64,000 nt of DNA from Vitis vinifera. Its lineage: Eukaryota > Streptophyta > Magnoliopsida > Vitales > Vitaceae. The notes under the pieces were generated by a model. That model did not search any database and was not told the origin of the DNA. It saw only the letters and a program-made list of their open reading frames with translations. This document shows, piece by piece, positions 10,388 to 22,789 of this stretch. How positions within the stretch are numbered: the stretch's first letter is position 1; each line of letters begins with the position of its first letter. The position numbers and the translations under genes were made by a program. The stretch spans positions 18,448,001 through 18,512,000 of the forward strand of contig NC_081819.1 of assembly GCF_030704535.1 (NCBI RefSeq). The letters run 5' to 3'.

Positions 10388-13300
10388 ATGGCATTGAGAC
10401 GGGGATTATCCGGTGCGGCCTTGCAGAGGAACAGACCCAGCCGATCTCGATTGCCTCTGGCCGTCGTCATCTCCCTTTCGTTACTCGCACCGTTGATTTT
10501 CTTCGTTGGGCGCGGCATCTACACTATAGGTGAGTTCTTGATCTCATGCTATGGCATTGGCCGTCATTATGTAGGTTGATTTTCTGATTCTTTTACTAGT
10601 ACTTTGTATGGGCTTATGCGACATTTTGTGTTGAAATGGACATTGTTTGTTATTTAATTATTCATTCATCATTCTTGTCTCAAGTAATTGATAGAATTCA
10701 GGTTGCAAATTGGATTTGATTTCCCATCCATACAAATTGAAATGAATGCCAAGTTGAGTGAGAAGAGAGCTAGGCAGTTATAGTATAAAATTTTTACCGA
10801 GGGGACTTAGTGGAGCTTTATGATGTTATATCTTGATGGGGTTTCACCAGATCTTGGGGGATATTTTCTTATTGAGTTTAAGAACCATAGTCTTGCTGAT
10901 TTTGACCAAGATTTCATGATCTGCTTCTGAGCTTATTTGGAAAAATTTTGAGAAGGAAGAACAGTATGTGAGGAAGCTTATACTTGGTCTTTAGGAGTTT
11001 TCTAGATGTCTGTTTAATTTGTATTTTTTCTTTCTATTTTGTTAATTTGTCTAGTTGTGTAAAATTTATATCGAAATGTTTATAAGTTCTTTAAAATGCT
11101 ATGCGCATGGTTGCTTCAAAATCTCTGAAATTTCATGTTTGAACCAGTGAAAGTGCAAGGAGAAGGGTGAAAAGAGCAAGAAAGAAAAAAAAGAAAAAAA
11201 GAAAGAAGGAAACTAAAAAATAAGTTTGAGCCTCATATATTTTTATTGGATTTTTATTCCAATCTTTTTACTCGTGTATAGAAAATATGTAAGTATTTAA
11301 ATAACTTTATTATATTTCATTTTTCTTCATATATTTCATGGCAAACCAAGCAAGGGACTTTGAGATTTCTTCTTATTTTTTCCCTTCCCTAATACTAATA
11401 CTTTCATGATCCATATGTAGTGTTAAGGTTTTGTGAATGTTTGTTTCACTGGGAAGCCTGCTGAATGCTAATAACAGAGATGGAGAGAATGAGCCACCAA
11501 ACAATATTTTATACGTAGTGGACTTATGGAAAATTTTCTGACAGTTTGAATAGGGGCTTACTTTCTCTTATCCCTTTTCTCAGTGTATGTGTTTTAGTCT
11601 AATATTTCTGGTAATTTATTATAAAGTTTGTTCTATATGATTGGGGGTTGATGATAGGTTTAAGGTGGTTATAGCTTACTAGTTTTCAAAATGAGATAAT
11701 AATATAGGGATCAGATGCTAACTTGTGATTGTGCTATAGTCTGCTTCAGCACCAATTCATGGACTTATTAGTGAATCCATTAAAACATCTGGATAATGAG
11801 TTCTGCTTTTATCAATTATTTGTATTTCTTCAACTTCATCTTCTTGTATTCCTTGGATTTTTTCCATTTTAACTTACAGTTCAAGTTATACTGATTCATT
11901 CTGCTTATGCAGATCATACTGATGTGACAAGTAGCTCTAGTAAACAGGTAGCTTCTTTGTACATTTTATGTATCTGCTCCTTAAGCTTCACATTTAACAC
12001 TGATGGCTTCTTATTTACCAAGACAAGAAACAAAACATTTGCTGACAGGATGTAGATTGGAGAGAAAGGCTTGCACTGCAACATATTAAATCCCTCCTTT
12101 CCAAAGAGGTAAATGAAAGTTGATGAAGATCGCATCATGAGTTTATCAGGTTATGATTATCAATTCCTATAATTAGTAGCTTTTCCATTGTAGTTTTTTT
12201 TCTCCCTTTTTTAACGCTTTTCTTATTTTATCCTTTTACATTGCATGCTAATTAGACATAAATTCTTAGGTCATTGATATTATCACAGCGACGACAGATG
12301 ATCTGGGGCCTTTTAGTCTTGATTATTTCAGAAAAAGCAATTTGTCTGCATCGTGGAAAGTTGTTGGCCTAGGGACTTCAGTTGAGAATAATACTTCTTC
12401 TTTAGAGGTTTGGATATCTTTGTCATCTTTTAGCTGGAATTTCTGCTGACTGCCATTTTTCATACATATGTTATGAGGCAAAACCATGTGAACTTACAGA
12501 GGCTGATGCATTGATGTGTTTTGGTTTGTATTTTTGTTTAAAAGCCCAACCAAATGGGTCCAGCTGTCAAACAAGAACGACCTGGAGGCAAACAGGATAA
12601 ATATTCAGGGGGTAAACTTTTCGTTAGATTTTTTATTGTACAATTGTTTTGCTTGAAAGTTGGTATAAGCTAAAAAAAATGGCCTTTTGGTTCTGTGCAG
12701 GTGATCACTCTCAGTTCATTGATTCACCTGCAAAACTTGTCCGGAGGGTAATTATAATGCTTGGATATGATGTTTGCTTTAATTATGATGTTGATTATTT
12801 GGGATCTAAAAAATTCCTCATGGTTTGGAGACATTCCATATGCTTGTGAATAGCAGTAAAGGAATTAAGCTTCATAAATAAACTTTTTTTTTTTTATATT
12901 TATATAGTTCTTCTGTATTTTATGTGCATTACTGTTTTAATTTCATGAATATAAGCATTTCCACAGCAATTAAGGGAGAAAAGACGTGATAAACGTGCTG
13001 CTGACTTGGTGCGGCAAGATGATGAAGCAACAGTAAAACTTGAAAATGCTGCCATTGAGCGTTCCAAATCAGTAGACTCTGCAGTTTTGGGGAAATACAG
13101 TATATGGAGGAAAGAGAATGACAATGAAAACACTGATTCAACCGTACGCTTAATGCGGGATCAGATGATTATGGCTAGAGTATATGCAAGCATTGCGAAA
13201 ATGAAGAACAAGCTTGACTTGCAGCAAGAGTTACTGGCACGGCTTAAAGAAAGTCAACGTTCTTTAGGAGAGGCAAGTGCTGATTCTGATTTACACCACA

Positions 13301-15396
13301 GGTATTCGAAGTTTTTGGGCTATAATGTCCTTGAGCGTGTATTATCACCTTCATTTCTTCCTGTTCTCCATATTAATGGCTCTAGTACTATGCTTTCTTT
13401 TTGATGTATAATATGCCTTTAGTGCACCTGAGAAAATCAAAGCTATGGGTCAAGTTCTGTCAAAAGCGAAAGAGCAGTTATATGACTGCAAGCTGGTCAC
13501 TGGGAAGCTGAGAGCAATGCTTCAATCAGCAGATGAACAAGTCAGGAGCTTAAAAAAGCAGAGCACATTCCTGAGTCAATTAGCAGCCAAGACAATTCCT
13601 AATGGAATCCACTGCTTGTCTATGCGCTTGACCATTGAGTACTATCTTCTTCCTCCAGAGAAAAGAAGGTTTCCTAGAAGTGAGAATTTGGAAAATCCAA
13701 ATCTTTACCATTATGCTCTCTTCTCTGATAATGTATTGGCTGCTTCAGTTGTTGTCAACTCAACCATCTTGAATGCCAAGGTGAAGTGGTGGATTTATTT
13801 ACTTTATACTAGCATCTTTAAGTGATCTTCTTATCCTAGACTTAAAACACCAGTATTAGTATCCCCTAATTTATCTACATCAATTTTTCTTGTTTTAGAA
13901 GATATTTGAATTTTTAGCCCCCAATCTTTTTTGGTTCCCTATTTATGTTAAACCCCACTCCATTAACTTGTTCCACTTGTATGGTTAAGGTTGGCATACC
14001 ATTCTGGGTTTAGGTTCATATGCAAGTTGTCACTCGTTATTCTTCCATTTGTCCCTTTTTTCTTCATATTTTGGATAAGCGAAAGGGGATTTGTTAGGAA
14101 AGCACAAAAGGGCATCACATATGTTCTTCCTTTTTCATTCACTAAGTTTGCTAATACCCTCGATTGCAGGAACCAGAAAAACATGTATTCCATCTGGTTA
14201 CTGATAAGCTGAATTTTGGAGCCATGAATATGTGGTTTCTGTTGAACCCCCCAGGAAAAGCAACTATCCATGTGGAAAATGTTGATGAATTTAAGTGGCT
14301 TAATTCATCCTACTGCCCAGTTCTGAGGCAGCTCGAGTCTGCTGCTATGAAAGCATTCTATTTCAATCAGGGGCATCCCAGTACTCTGTCATCAGGCTCT
14401 TCTAATCTAAAGTACAGGAATCCAAAGTATCTCTCAATGCTTAACCACCTGAGGTTTTATCTCCCTGAGGTTTATCCCAAGTTGGATAAGATACTGTTTC
14501 TTGATGATGACATTGTTGTACAGAAAGACTTGACTGGATTATGGTCGGTGAATCTCCATGGGAAGGTGAATGGTGCAGTAGAGACCTGTGGTGAGAGTTT
14601 TCACCGTTTTGATAAATATCTGAACTTTTCTAATCCTCATATTGCAAGAAACTTTGATCCAAATGCTTGTGGGTGGGCATATGGAATGAACATTTTTGAT
14701 CTCAAGGAGTGGACAAGAAGGGATATTACTGGCATATATCATAAGTGGCAGAACATGGTGAGTCTTTGAATAAATCTCGTTTTATTTGCATGCTTTGTGT
14801 TTTTTTCTTTTACAAACAATTTTTTTTCATGCATGTGAATGTTTATGTTATTTGACCGTAGCAGGTGATGCTGATAGGTACTGCTAAATTTTTACTTTGT
14901 CCATTATTGGGGGATTTATCCTCTTAGTAGTATGCAATGCTTTCTCAGTCCTTATATTTTCCATGAAATGACTTGAGGGTCTCCATGTACAGTCAAATTT
15001 CATGTTATGAATTAATATCATTTTGCTGCCACAATTTTGAATTCAGTGTTACAAGAGTTGAACAAGATTACAATCTCTATATATTGTTTCTGAGTTACTT
15101 GTTTCTGATGGTGGTGTTAGAATGAAGATAGGACGCTATGGAAGCTTGGAACATTGCCCCCTGGGCTGATTACATTCTATAAGCTGACCCATCCAATTGA
15201 GAAATCTTGGCATGTGCTGGGCTTGGGATACAATCCAAGCATTGATAAGTCGGATATTGAGAATGCTGCAGTTATACATTACAATGGAAACATGAAACCA
15301 TGGCTGGAGTTGGCAATGACGAAGTACCGGTCTTACTGGACTAAGTACATTAAATATGATCATCCCTACCTTCGCAGCTGCAACCTAAGTGAATGA
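10388..15396 (+). CDS. GAUT1: GAUT1-type homogalacturonan galacturonosyltransferase (ten exons)
   Basis: Exons are 10388-10529, 11913-11947, 12049-12108, 12270-12407, 12545-12611, 12701-12747, 12967-13301, 13423-13780, 14170-14757 and 15121-15396. They splice without a break to 681 aa, close to Arabidopsis GAUT1 (673 aa). The N-terminus MALRRGLSG is followed by a type II membrane anchor (about residues 22-40). A stem region contains the conserved LENAAIERSKSVDSAVLGKY block. The GT8 catalytic domain runs from about residue 330 to the end. The metal-binding DDD motif is at 506-508 (FLDDDIVVQKDL), and the C-terminal HYNGNMKPWLE block is present. The family transfers galacturonic acid from UDP-GalA onto homogalacturonan in the Golgi. 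GAUT1 is known to act in a complex with GAUT7 after N-terminal processing. The stop codon lies inside a short tandem duplication (see the 3' UTR repeat). Assignment to GAUT1 rather than another GAUT rests on the N-terminus and stem sequence. Confidence 0.95.
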
Positions 15397-15503
15397 ATGG
15401 GAACACAAAAGATCAGCAAAGGGACAGTGGGATGCACCTTCTTTGCTCCAACCTAAGTGAATGATTGGGAATACTGAGAAGCAGCAAAGGTACAGTGTTA
15501 TGC
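15381..15503 (+). repeat. Tandem duplication spanning the GAUT1 stop codon
   Basis: Positions 15381-15435, which hold the last three codons (N-L-S-E region) and the stop, recur at 15449-15503 with small changes: caacctaagtgaatga, then tggga-a-ac, then cagcaaagg-acagtg. Offset is 68 bases. The second copy therefore carries a non-translated echo of the protein's C-terminus and stop codon. Confidence 0.85.
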
Positions 15504-18500
15504 TCAGTGAGTGTGATTCTTTCCCCAATGAAAGGTCAGTTTGTTTTGATTTAGTGCACAAGGGGGAGTGGTTTACCTTTTCTCTGTTGCCTTTCCCTTT
15601 CCTGTCCCCACATTGCTAATTCTTCTTTGTAATTCATTTTAATTAGTTCCTCTAAACGATGTGCTGCATTGACCTGTAAGAACTCCCTTCTGTATTTGGT
15701 TGTGGAGTTAGTTTGATTTGGCAGAGAAGTAAACCTCATAATTATGAGGATTTGATTGTGAATTAATCTGTATTCTTTATACTTACTGCTCATCCTTTTT
15801 GTATAATTTAATATGGGGATGAGTTCAGAAATTTAAATAGTCAATGCTTTCTCTTAACAAACCACAGTAGGTTGATTGCTACTCCCTCTGATTGTTCTCT
15901 TATCGTAGTTTTCCTGACAATGGAATTGAAAAAAGGAAAAAAAATCTCAGACTGTTGTTCCTGGTTCATTTTTATCGCTAATGAGATTTGAGGGATACAA
16001 TTCATGTTTTCCAGCTGTGATATAGTATACAGATGGAAAAAACCAGGTTGAGGTTGAGCAAAACATTTCAGCGTTCTTCAAATTTTTTTCCCTTCTTTTG
16101 AATCTACTTTTCTGGTCCTGCTGAATGGACCCACTGAATGTTGGTAAACAGAAAGTACACGAGTATGGAGCTTTATTCGTTATTCTTTATGGCTCATGAG
16201 AGGCTTATTTGTTTTGACTTATATGTAGGAATTTCTAACTAGGGATAGTGTGTCACTAATCATTAATGAAGTTGTATGCATTTGGATGATTAATGCTAAA
16301 TAGAAGAACAATGAGGGAATGGTGATTATAGTTTCTCATTTGAAATGTTCTGTTAAGTAGTGGTCTGGTTGTTTATCCTTCTGGTCGCTTGTGATTTGTC
16401 GCTGTTTGGCTCTAAACCGGCATCAGTCCTTTGACTTACATCGGCATGAGGGGGGATATCTCAAATTTTATGTAGTTGTTTAGGCTGGATAAATGAAGGA
16501 TTTGAACCATAATATATGAAAGATCTCAAATTTTACTAGGTCTTCTTAAAAAACTTTTCTTTTTCCTTTTTTTAACTCTAATCTCATTTAGTTGTGTTGG
16601 TTTTTAGTTGGACTGTCAAAATTGTGATTTGATGTTTGAAGTGAAAATTTTCCAAAAATGTGTGGTTCTGATGTGATTGTTAATTGGAGTATTTATTGTC
16701 ATTGTTGATAAAATTATGGACCTTATGATAGTAGATCTGCTGTCTTACCCCATGGGTCAGTGGTGGTCAGTATATCTAATGATCTTTTTTCTTTTTTATT
16801 TTTGATTTCTATAGCTGCAGATTTCTTTGATATTGTAATTTTTTTCATGCTTTAACAAGCATATTCACTCCCATAGTCTCTTCACCTCCACTCTGGGGAG
16901 CATAGATGAGGAAAGGAAAGATTATTAAAAAACGAAAGCAAAAATAAATAAATAAATAATGAAGAAAGGTTGTATTTCTTGATTCCACCAATGAAAATAC
17001 ACCCAAAAAATCCCTCTGAAAATAGGTGTTGTGAGCTATATTGCCTGGTAGATGTATGAATTTTTTTATTTTTTTATATTTCATAGACACTGTTCTTGCA
17101 GAGCTCTTTTTCTATTTGAGCTTGATTGCATCACTAGCTTTATGAGTTGAATTGGTATGTGTCCTAAAACAATCATGTGCAAATCCAATTCAAAAAAAAT
17201 TTGGTGGCTCATTTGGTTTTAGGAAATGAAGACAGAGGCAGTGATAATAGCTTTAAAAATTCTTTAAATATCTCAATTTCACAATCTTGAAAACCATAAT
17301 ATAGGGAACCCCATAAATTGTGTTCTGAGTCTCAAACTTAGATCTAGGAAACAAGTGAGACCCAGCTGCATTAGGGGAAAGGCACAAGGGTGGTAAGGCC
17401 CCCCTAAAAAGGAAAGTTTTGCTATGTAAATGTTTTTGTGGTTGTACCTTGTTCAGATTTGGTTTGTCGAATCATGCATGTGGGTTGATGGTGCATCTAT
17501 ATCTGCTAGGCGTACTTAGTTGAATGATCAAATTGGGGTCCACGGAATAGTTTCTGTTTATGTGATTTTCCAGTTACCCAATTGGGGCTTTCTCTTTTCT
17601 GATTTCCTAATGCAGGTCCCAAACCAAATGCTTGCCATGTCTTTCATGTGGGGCATCTACAGAACACAACTGTCCACACACATTGTTGAATCATGTTGTT
17701 AGAACTCAACTTAGGGTAGGTTATGATGTATGGTTTACCCACTTATTGTCACACTCTTTGAGTCTGATGGATATCATGAACACTAGTTGTATGTTTGAAC
17801 AACCTAAAACTTGATTCTTTATGATATTTGCCTATAAACTGCATCATTTTTTGTTTATTTATGTTAAGGTGCCCATAAGCCTTACCTTGGATTATGATAA
17901 CTTTGGAGAAAAGTATAGATTTCTTTCCAACAAGCCCCAAGCCAGATTAAAAGCCAGAAAAGGGATGAGTTCCAAAGTGCAGCCAACACCCATATTGTGG
18001 GGTTAGATGACTCAACAAGACCAGACTCTAGGGCATTTCAAGTACATTATGGTGTCACAAGCACTCACCCTAAAGCTACACATAAGTGCCCCAATCTGGT
18101 CTTTGAACAACAACTTTCCCAAGCAGTACTTCATCACCAGTACTTTATTGAACTTCTCAAATCTGCTTTCCTTGGATGTGATGTGATTCTGTCTCTCCTT
18201 GGCCTTATTCTAATTCTCTATCTTCACTTGCATAAGCCTGCCTTTTTTAGTCCACTTCCATGCACTTGCCTTTTCCTTCCTCTAACTTCCAAAGCAAAAA
18301 ATCTAATTGGGATCAACTTTGCTCCCCATTATCTTTATAAGCCCTCAAGCCGCCCCCCCACCCCCCACCCCCATCAGCACATCCACCAAATATTCCCTAA
18401 CATAGCCAAACATCTAGGCATCGACCAAACTCTAAATCCACACCATCCCATTGGATGAATAGGGAGAACTACATAACTCAACTAGTTTTGTCTTCAATGT

Positions 18501-21075
18501 GTCTATCAATGTCACAGAAGTTGCTTTGTGAGGGGGTCCTTATATGCTCTTCCTTTTAGTGGCATATAACATCTTTGCAAACTCACCCTAGTAATTGCCA
18601 CTAAAGGCAACTCAAATTGGTCTTATGCTATACTACCCAAATATCTTAGTTTTTACTTTCCTTGCACTGTTTTTTATTTTAATATTGGAATAGAAGATTC
18701 ATTGCTGTAAGTGAACTGTCAAAAATCTGTTATTCTCAAGATGATTAGATGATTAGCTTAAGGCAGGAGATTATGATACTTTTGTTTGACATTGAAATGA
18801 TCGAAAAGCTAAAGCTAGGAATTAATGCATGGTCGTCTTATTGAATACAGAGTACAAGATTCGGGAGGGATTCTCTACATGGCCCTTACCTCATTTGTTC
18901 AACAACAAATCAAGATAGATACCTTTTGAAAAGTGGGATTGATCCATCTCCACAAAGCTTTGTTGGGCACATGCCAGAATCCCACTGCCTAATGGATGCT
19001 CAAACTCGAATTTTGACAGAATTCTTTCTTGGAACTTTGAGAAAATTTATTTTTTCTTTCACTGGCTGTGCAATGTCCTCGATAAATATATAGAAATGTC
19101 TTGTAAGTGATCATGTATCATCCATGATGGCTAAGATACTATAATGTGCCTTTCCTTGCTACTTTCTTGTTGGTTTTACTTTGTTCATAGATGCATACTT
19201 TGTGTGTGAGTGATTAATGACTTAACTTTCTAACTCTAGCTAAATTCAAGGAGAAAATATCTGTTGCCTTTTCCTTTTTTTTCTTGTTAGTCGTTTATAG
19301 AAGCTTTTCCCATACCTCAAGGCAAAAAAATTAGAGTAATTTTTGAAGCCATGAGTTTTTGTTTTCCTTCCTGGGTAACCATGGAGTTGTAAAATTTCGT
19401 TAGTTACAAATGCATCCATGTGTTTTCCCTTATGACAAACGCTGGAAAAGCAATTCTTCGTAGACATACAGAGTTGACAAAACCTATGATGACAAGAACC
19501 GAAAACAAAAGAGGATGAACAATTCAAAATTGGCTGTTATTTGACCTGGTACAAAATAGGCTCTTCATTAATTGTTGACTGTGCTTTCAATTGGCACCCC
19601 TTGTGGAGTTGCTTGGGGCATGGGCTCTCACTCACATGTCTGGTTTCCATTAGATACATGCTTCAAAAAGGCCTTTCCCCATTTTTAGGCTGTAAGCCTG
19701 CGAGTGTGAAATTTGCAGTCGTATTTGAAGAGTCGTATCAGAGTGATCATGCCATGTTGAATTCACATGTTTATGCCAATTTTAGACTGTAGGGTTTGTC
19801 AAATATAAAGCTCCGTCCATTCCCTCTACTGTTTGGGGTTATGGTGACTTTTGTTCATTGCCCATCGTGTCAACAAACACGTTAATTACAAGTTTTGGGA
19901 ACCCTGGATAACCAATGGCCACCCACAAATTTTGATCATGTAGTTAGATCTCTAAGATTAATAATTACTCAAGACCCCAAGTCGTTTCCAAGAATTCCAT
20001 GTTCTCTTTTCTCAACTCGTGGCCTGACCAACCGGCCGGCCACCATTCTTCTCGTCTACCCATTTGGAAAAACATACAGAATGATGTGAGTTTAAGTTGA
20101 AAAGGGTCTTTGCACCCCTGTTTTCTTCTTATGGTGGTATATGCATCCACAATTAAGACTGAAAAACCGACAAATTTTCCTCATAAATTCAGATTATTAC
20201 ACTGTAAATTATTGTCCTAAAGAAAAAACAAAATGAGCGCCCACCAACATGATGCAAGTTGTGTTTTTTTTCTCCACACAAAATCAACTTGGAGCCTTCA
20301 ATTTTGTGGGTGGGGGGGCCAAAATTTGTAAAGTCACAGCCCTGCTGCATTGTAGCTTTTTGGTCTTTTGATTCCTAGTAACAATCCATGCCTAAAATCA
20401 AACACCAGCCCCTCAACCCCCCGCCCCTTTTAAAGGGTCACATGGATCTCACCAGAGGGGCGTCCCCTGGTATATACACTGGCAAAGTAGTATATTTATG
20501 TACTTATTACATAGCGATAAAAACACCCATATATGATTACTAAAAAAAAAAAAAAAAATCCCTCATTTCAATGTGTAGGATCTTGTATGGAAGTTCCGTA
20601 CATAGGAATCAGATTGTAACAAAAAAATGGAGTTGGTGGAAGAAGGCATCTAAGGATGAGAACCTCCTTTTTCTCAAATTGAGCCCTTTTGGGCCGTTTC
20701 CACCGTGCATACGTTATCGTAAAGCCGTACGTATATGCCTTGGGTGCCTGAATTCTGATTAATTAGTGTATGCGTATGCTAGTGTAAGTAATTAATATAG
20801 AGTTTATACATAGCAGACGACCAAATACAGAGGACTGGAATACGGGCTTTTGAGAGAGAGAGAGTTTGAGAGGGATAGGAATGACGCAACAGTGAATTTC
20901 CATTAGATTCCAATTTTTGTTCACCGACTTCCCCAATGAACGGCCTTGGCTTTTCTCTCCTATCTCACCTCTCCTCTCATTACTTATATTAAACTCTCCT
21001 CTCCTTTGCTCTCTCATTCACCACCTTCTCTCTTTCTCTCTACCACCATACTCCTAACAAACACTTTTGAGTCCA
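15397..21075. other. Intergenic region between GAUT1 and GA20ox, no gene found
   Basis: About 5.7 kb of AT-rich DNA. The first few hundred bases are the GAUT1 3' UTR. Open frames here are short, start at non-ATG codons or are of low complexity (for example the Pro/His-rich frame at 17997-18458), and none resembles a known protein. I see no transposon coding domain, tRNA or strong tandem array. The last ~150 bases are pyrimidine-rich leader of the gibberellin 20-oxidase. Confidence 0.5.
20984..20993 (+). promoter_or_regulatory. Possible TATA box of GA20ox
   Basis: The motif ttatattaaa lies 83-92 bases before the ATG at 21076 and is followed by a CT-rich stretch typical of a plant 5' UTR. Only position and composition support it. 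Confidence 0.35.
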
Positions 21076-22470
21076 ATGGCAATGGAGTGTTGCACTTCAA
21101 CAATGCTAATGCCTCCTCCCAGGCCTCCCCTGAAGCCCCTAGATGAAGCCAATACTCAACACCAGTCTCTAGTGTTTGATGCCTCCGTTCTTAAATACCA
21201 ATCCACCATACCATCACAGTTCATATGGCCTGATGAGGAGAAGCCCTGTGCCAAGCCACCTGAGCTTCTTGTTCCTCCCATTGACTTGGGAGGCTTCCTC
21301 TCTGCAGATCCTCTTGCCATCTCAAATGCGGCTCGTCTTGTCAATGAGGCATGCAGGAAGCATGGCTTCTTCCTTGTTGTGAATCATGGTGTGGATGCAC
21401 AGCTTGTCACTGAAGCGCATAAGAACATGGACTTCTTCTTCAACATGTCACTCTCTGAGAAGCAAAGAGCTCAGAGAAAGGTTGGTGACCACTGTGGATA
21501 TGCTAGTAGCTTTACCGGCAGGTTCTCCACCAAGCTCCCTTGGAAAGAGACTCTTTCTTTTCGATATTGTGATGATGATCAATCCTCAAGGATCATTGAG
21601 AAATATTTCTCAAATGTGATGGGCGAAGATTTCAAACAGTTCGGGTAAAAAAACCTTACAATTTGATTCAAATAAACTATCCTCTTTCCTCTTTCTCCAT
21701 ATTTTGTTTTCCGATACAAGACTAATTAATGTTTCCATTTTTATTTTTTTTTCCTTTCATCTTTCTTAGGAGGGTGTACCAGCAATATTGTGAAGCCATG
21801 AGCAGACTCTCTCTTGGGATCATGGAGCTTTTGGGCATGAGCCTAGGTGTTGGCCGCGAGTATTTCAGAGAATTCTTTGAAGGAAATGATTCAATAATGA
21901 GACTAAACTACTACCCACCATGCCAAAAACCCAATCTAACTCTTGGAACCGGGCCTCACTGTGACCCTACATCATTGACAATCCTGCATCAGGATCAGGT
22001 GTCTGGCCTTCAAGTGTTTGTAGATGAAAAATGGCACTCAATCAGTCCCAATTCAGAAGCTTTTGTTGTCAACATCGGTGACACATTCATGGTAACTAAG
22101 ATAATCAACAGTTGTTTAAGTCAGTAAAGCTCTCTCTTTCCCCCACCAATTCCTTATTCTTGAATTTGGATTATAAACAGAGGGTTTTATTTTTGTGAAC
22201 TTTCAGGCCCTATCAAATGGGATTTACAAGAGTTGCCTGCACAGAGCAGTGGTAAATAGCCAAACTCCAAGGAAGTCTCTGGCTTTCTTTTTATGCCCAA
22301 AGATGGAGAAGGTGGTGAGCCCACCAAATGGGCTGGTGGACGCCAACAATCCAAGGATATATCCCGACTTCACGTGGTCATCGCTGCTTGAATTCACGCA
22401 GAAACATTATAGGGCCGACACGAAAACCCTCCATGTCTTCTCAAACTGGCTTCAACAGAAAAACAACTGA
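21076..22470 (+). CDS. GA20ox: Gibberellin 20-oxidase (three exons)
   Basis: Exons 21076-21644, 21770-22091 and 22207-22470 give 384 aa, a normal GA20ox length, and the three-exon structure is the classic one for this family. It is a 2-oxoglutarate/Fe(II) dioxygenase. The N-terminal DIOX_N part covers about residues 65-170 and the 2OG-Fe domain about 228-330. Diagnostic GA20ox motifs are LPWKETLSF (near residue 155) and NYYPPCQKP (236-244). Iron ligands are H253, D255 and H309, and the 2-oxoglutarate arginine is R319 in the R-K-S triplet. The known reaction is stepwise oxidation of GA12/GA53 at C-20 to GA9/GA20 in the cytosol, a rate-controlling step of gibberellin synthesis. A second ATG two codons downstream (21082) is a possible alternative start. 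No coding break is seen. Which GA20ox paralogue it is cannot be told from the sequence alone. Confidence 0.95.
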
Positions 22471-22711
22471 AAAGATGCAAGTAACCGGTGATTGTGATCG
22501 CTCCATATATCATCCGATAGGACTAGGAAAGTGACATGATAGGTTGGGACTTGCCACTCTTGGGTTGGAGGAGAAAGTCAAAAGATAAACCAAAGAGGAA
22601 AGGCCACTTCTGTTATTAGCTCTTATGTTTTAGTATGCAAAGAATCATATTAATGAAGCCATTTGTGTAGCAATAAAGACCAAGCTCCCATCTATACATT
22701 CCCTCTTATTT

Positions 22712-22789
<78 letters not shown>

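Noticed and set aside
17997-18458. A 153-codon open frame rich in Pro and His
   Set aside because: It starts at a non-ATG codon, has low complexity and resembles no known protein. No splice sites or neighbouring exons support it.
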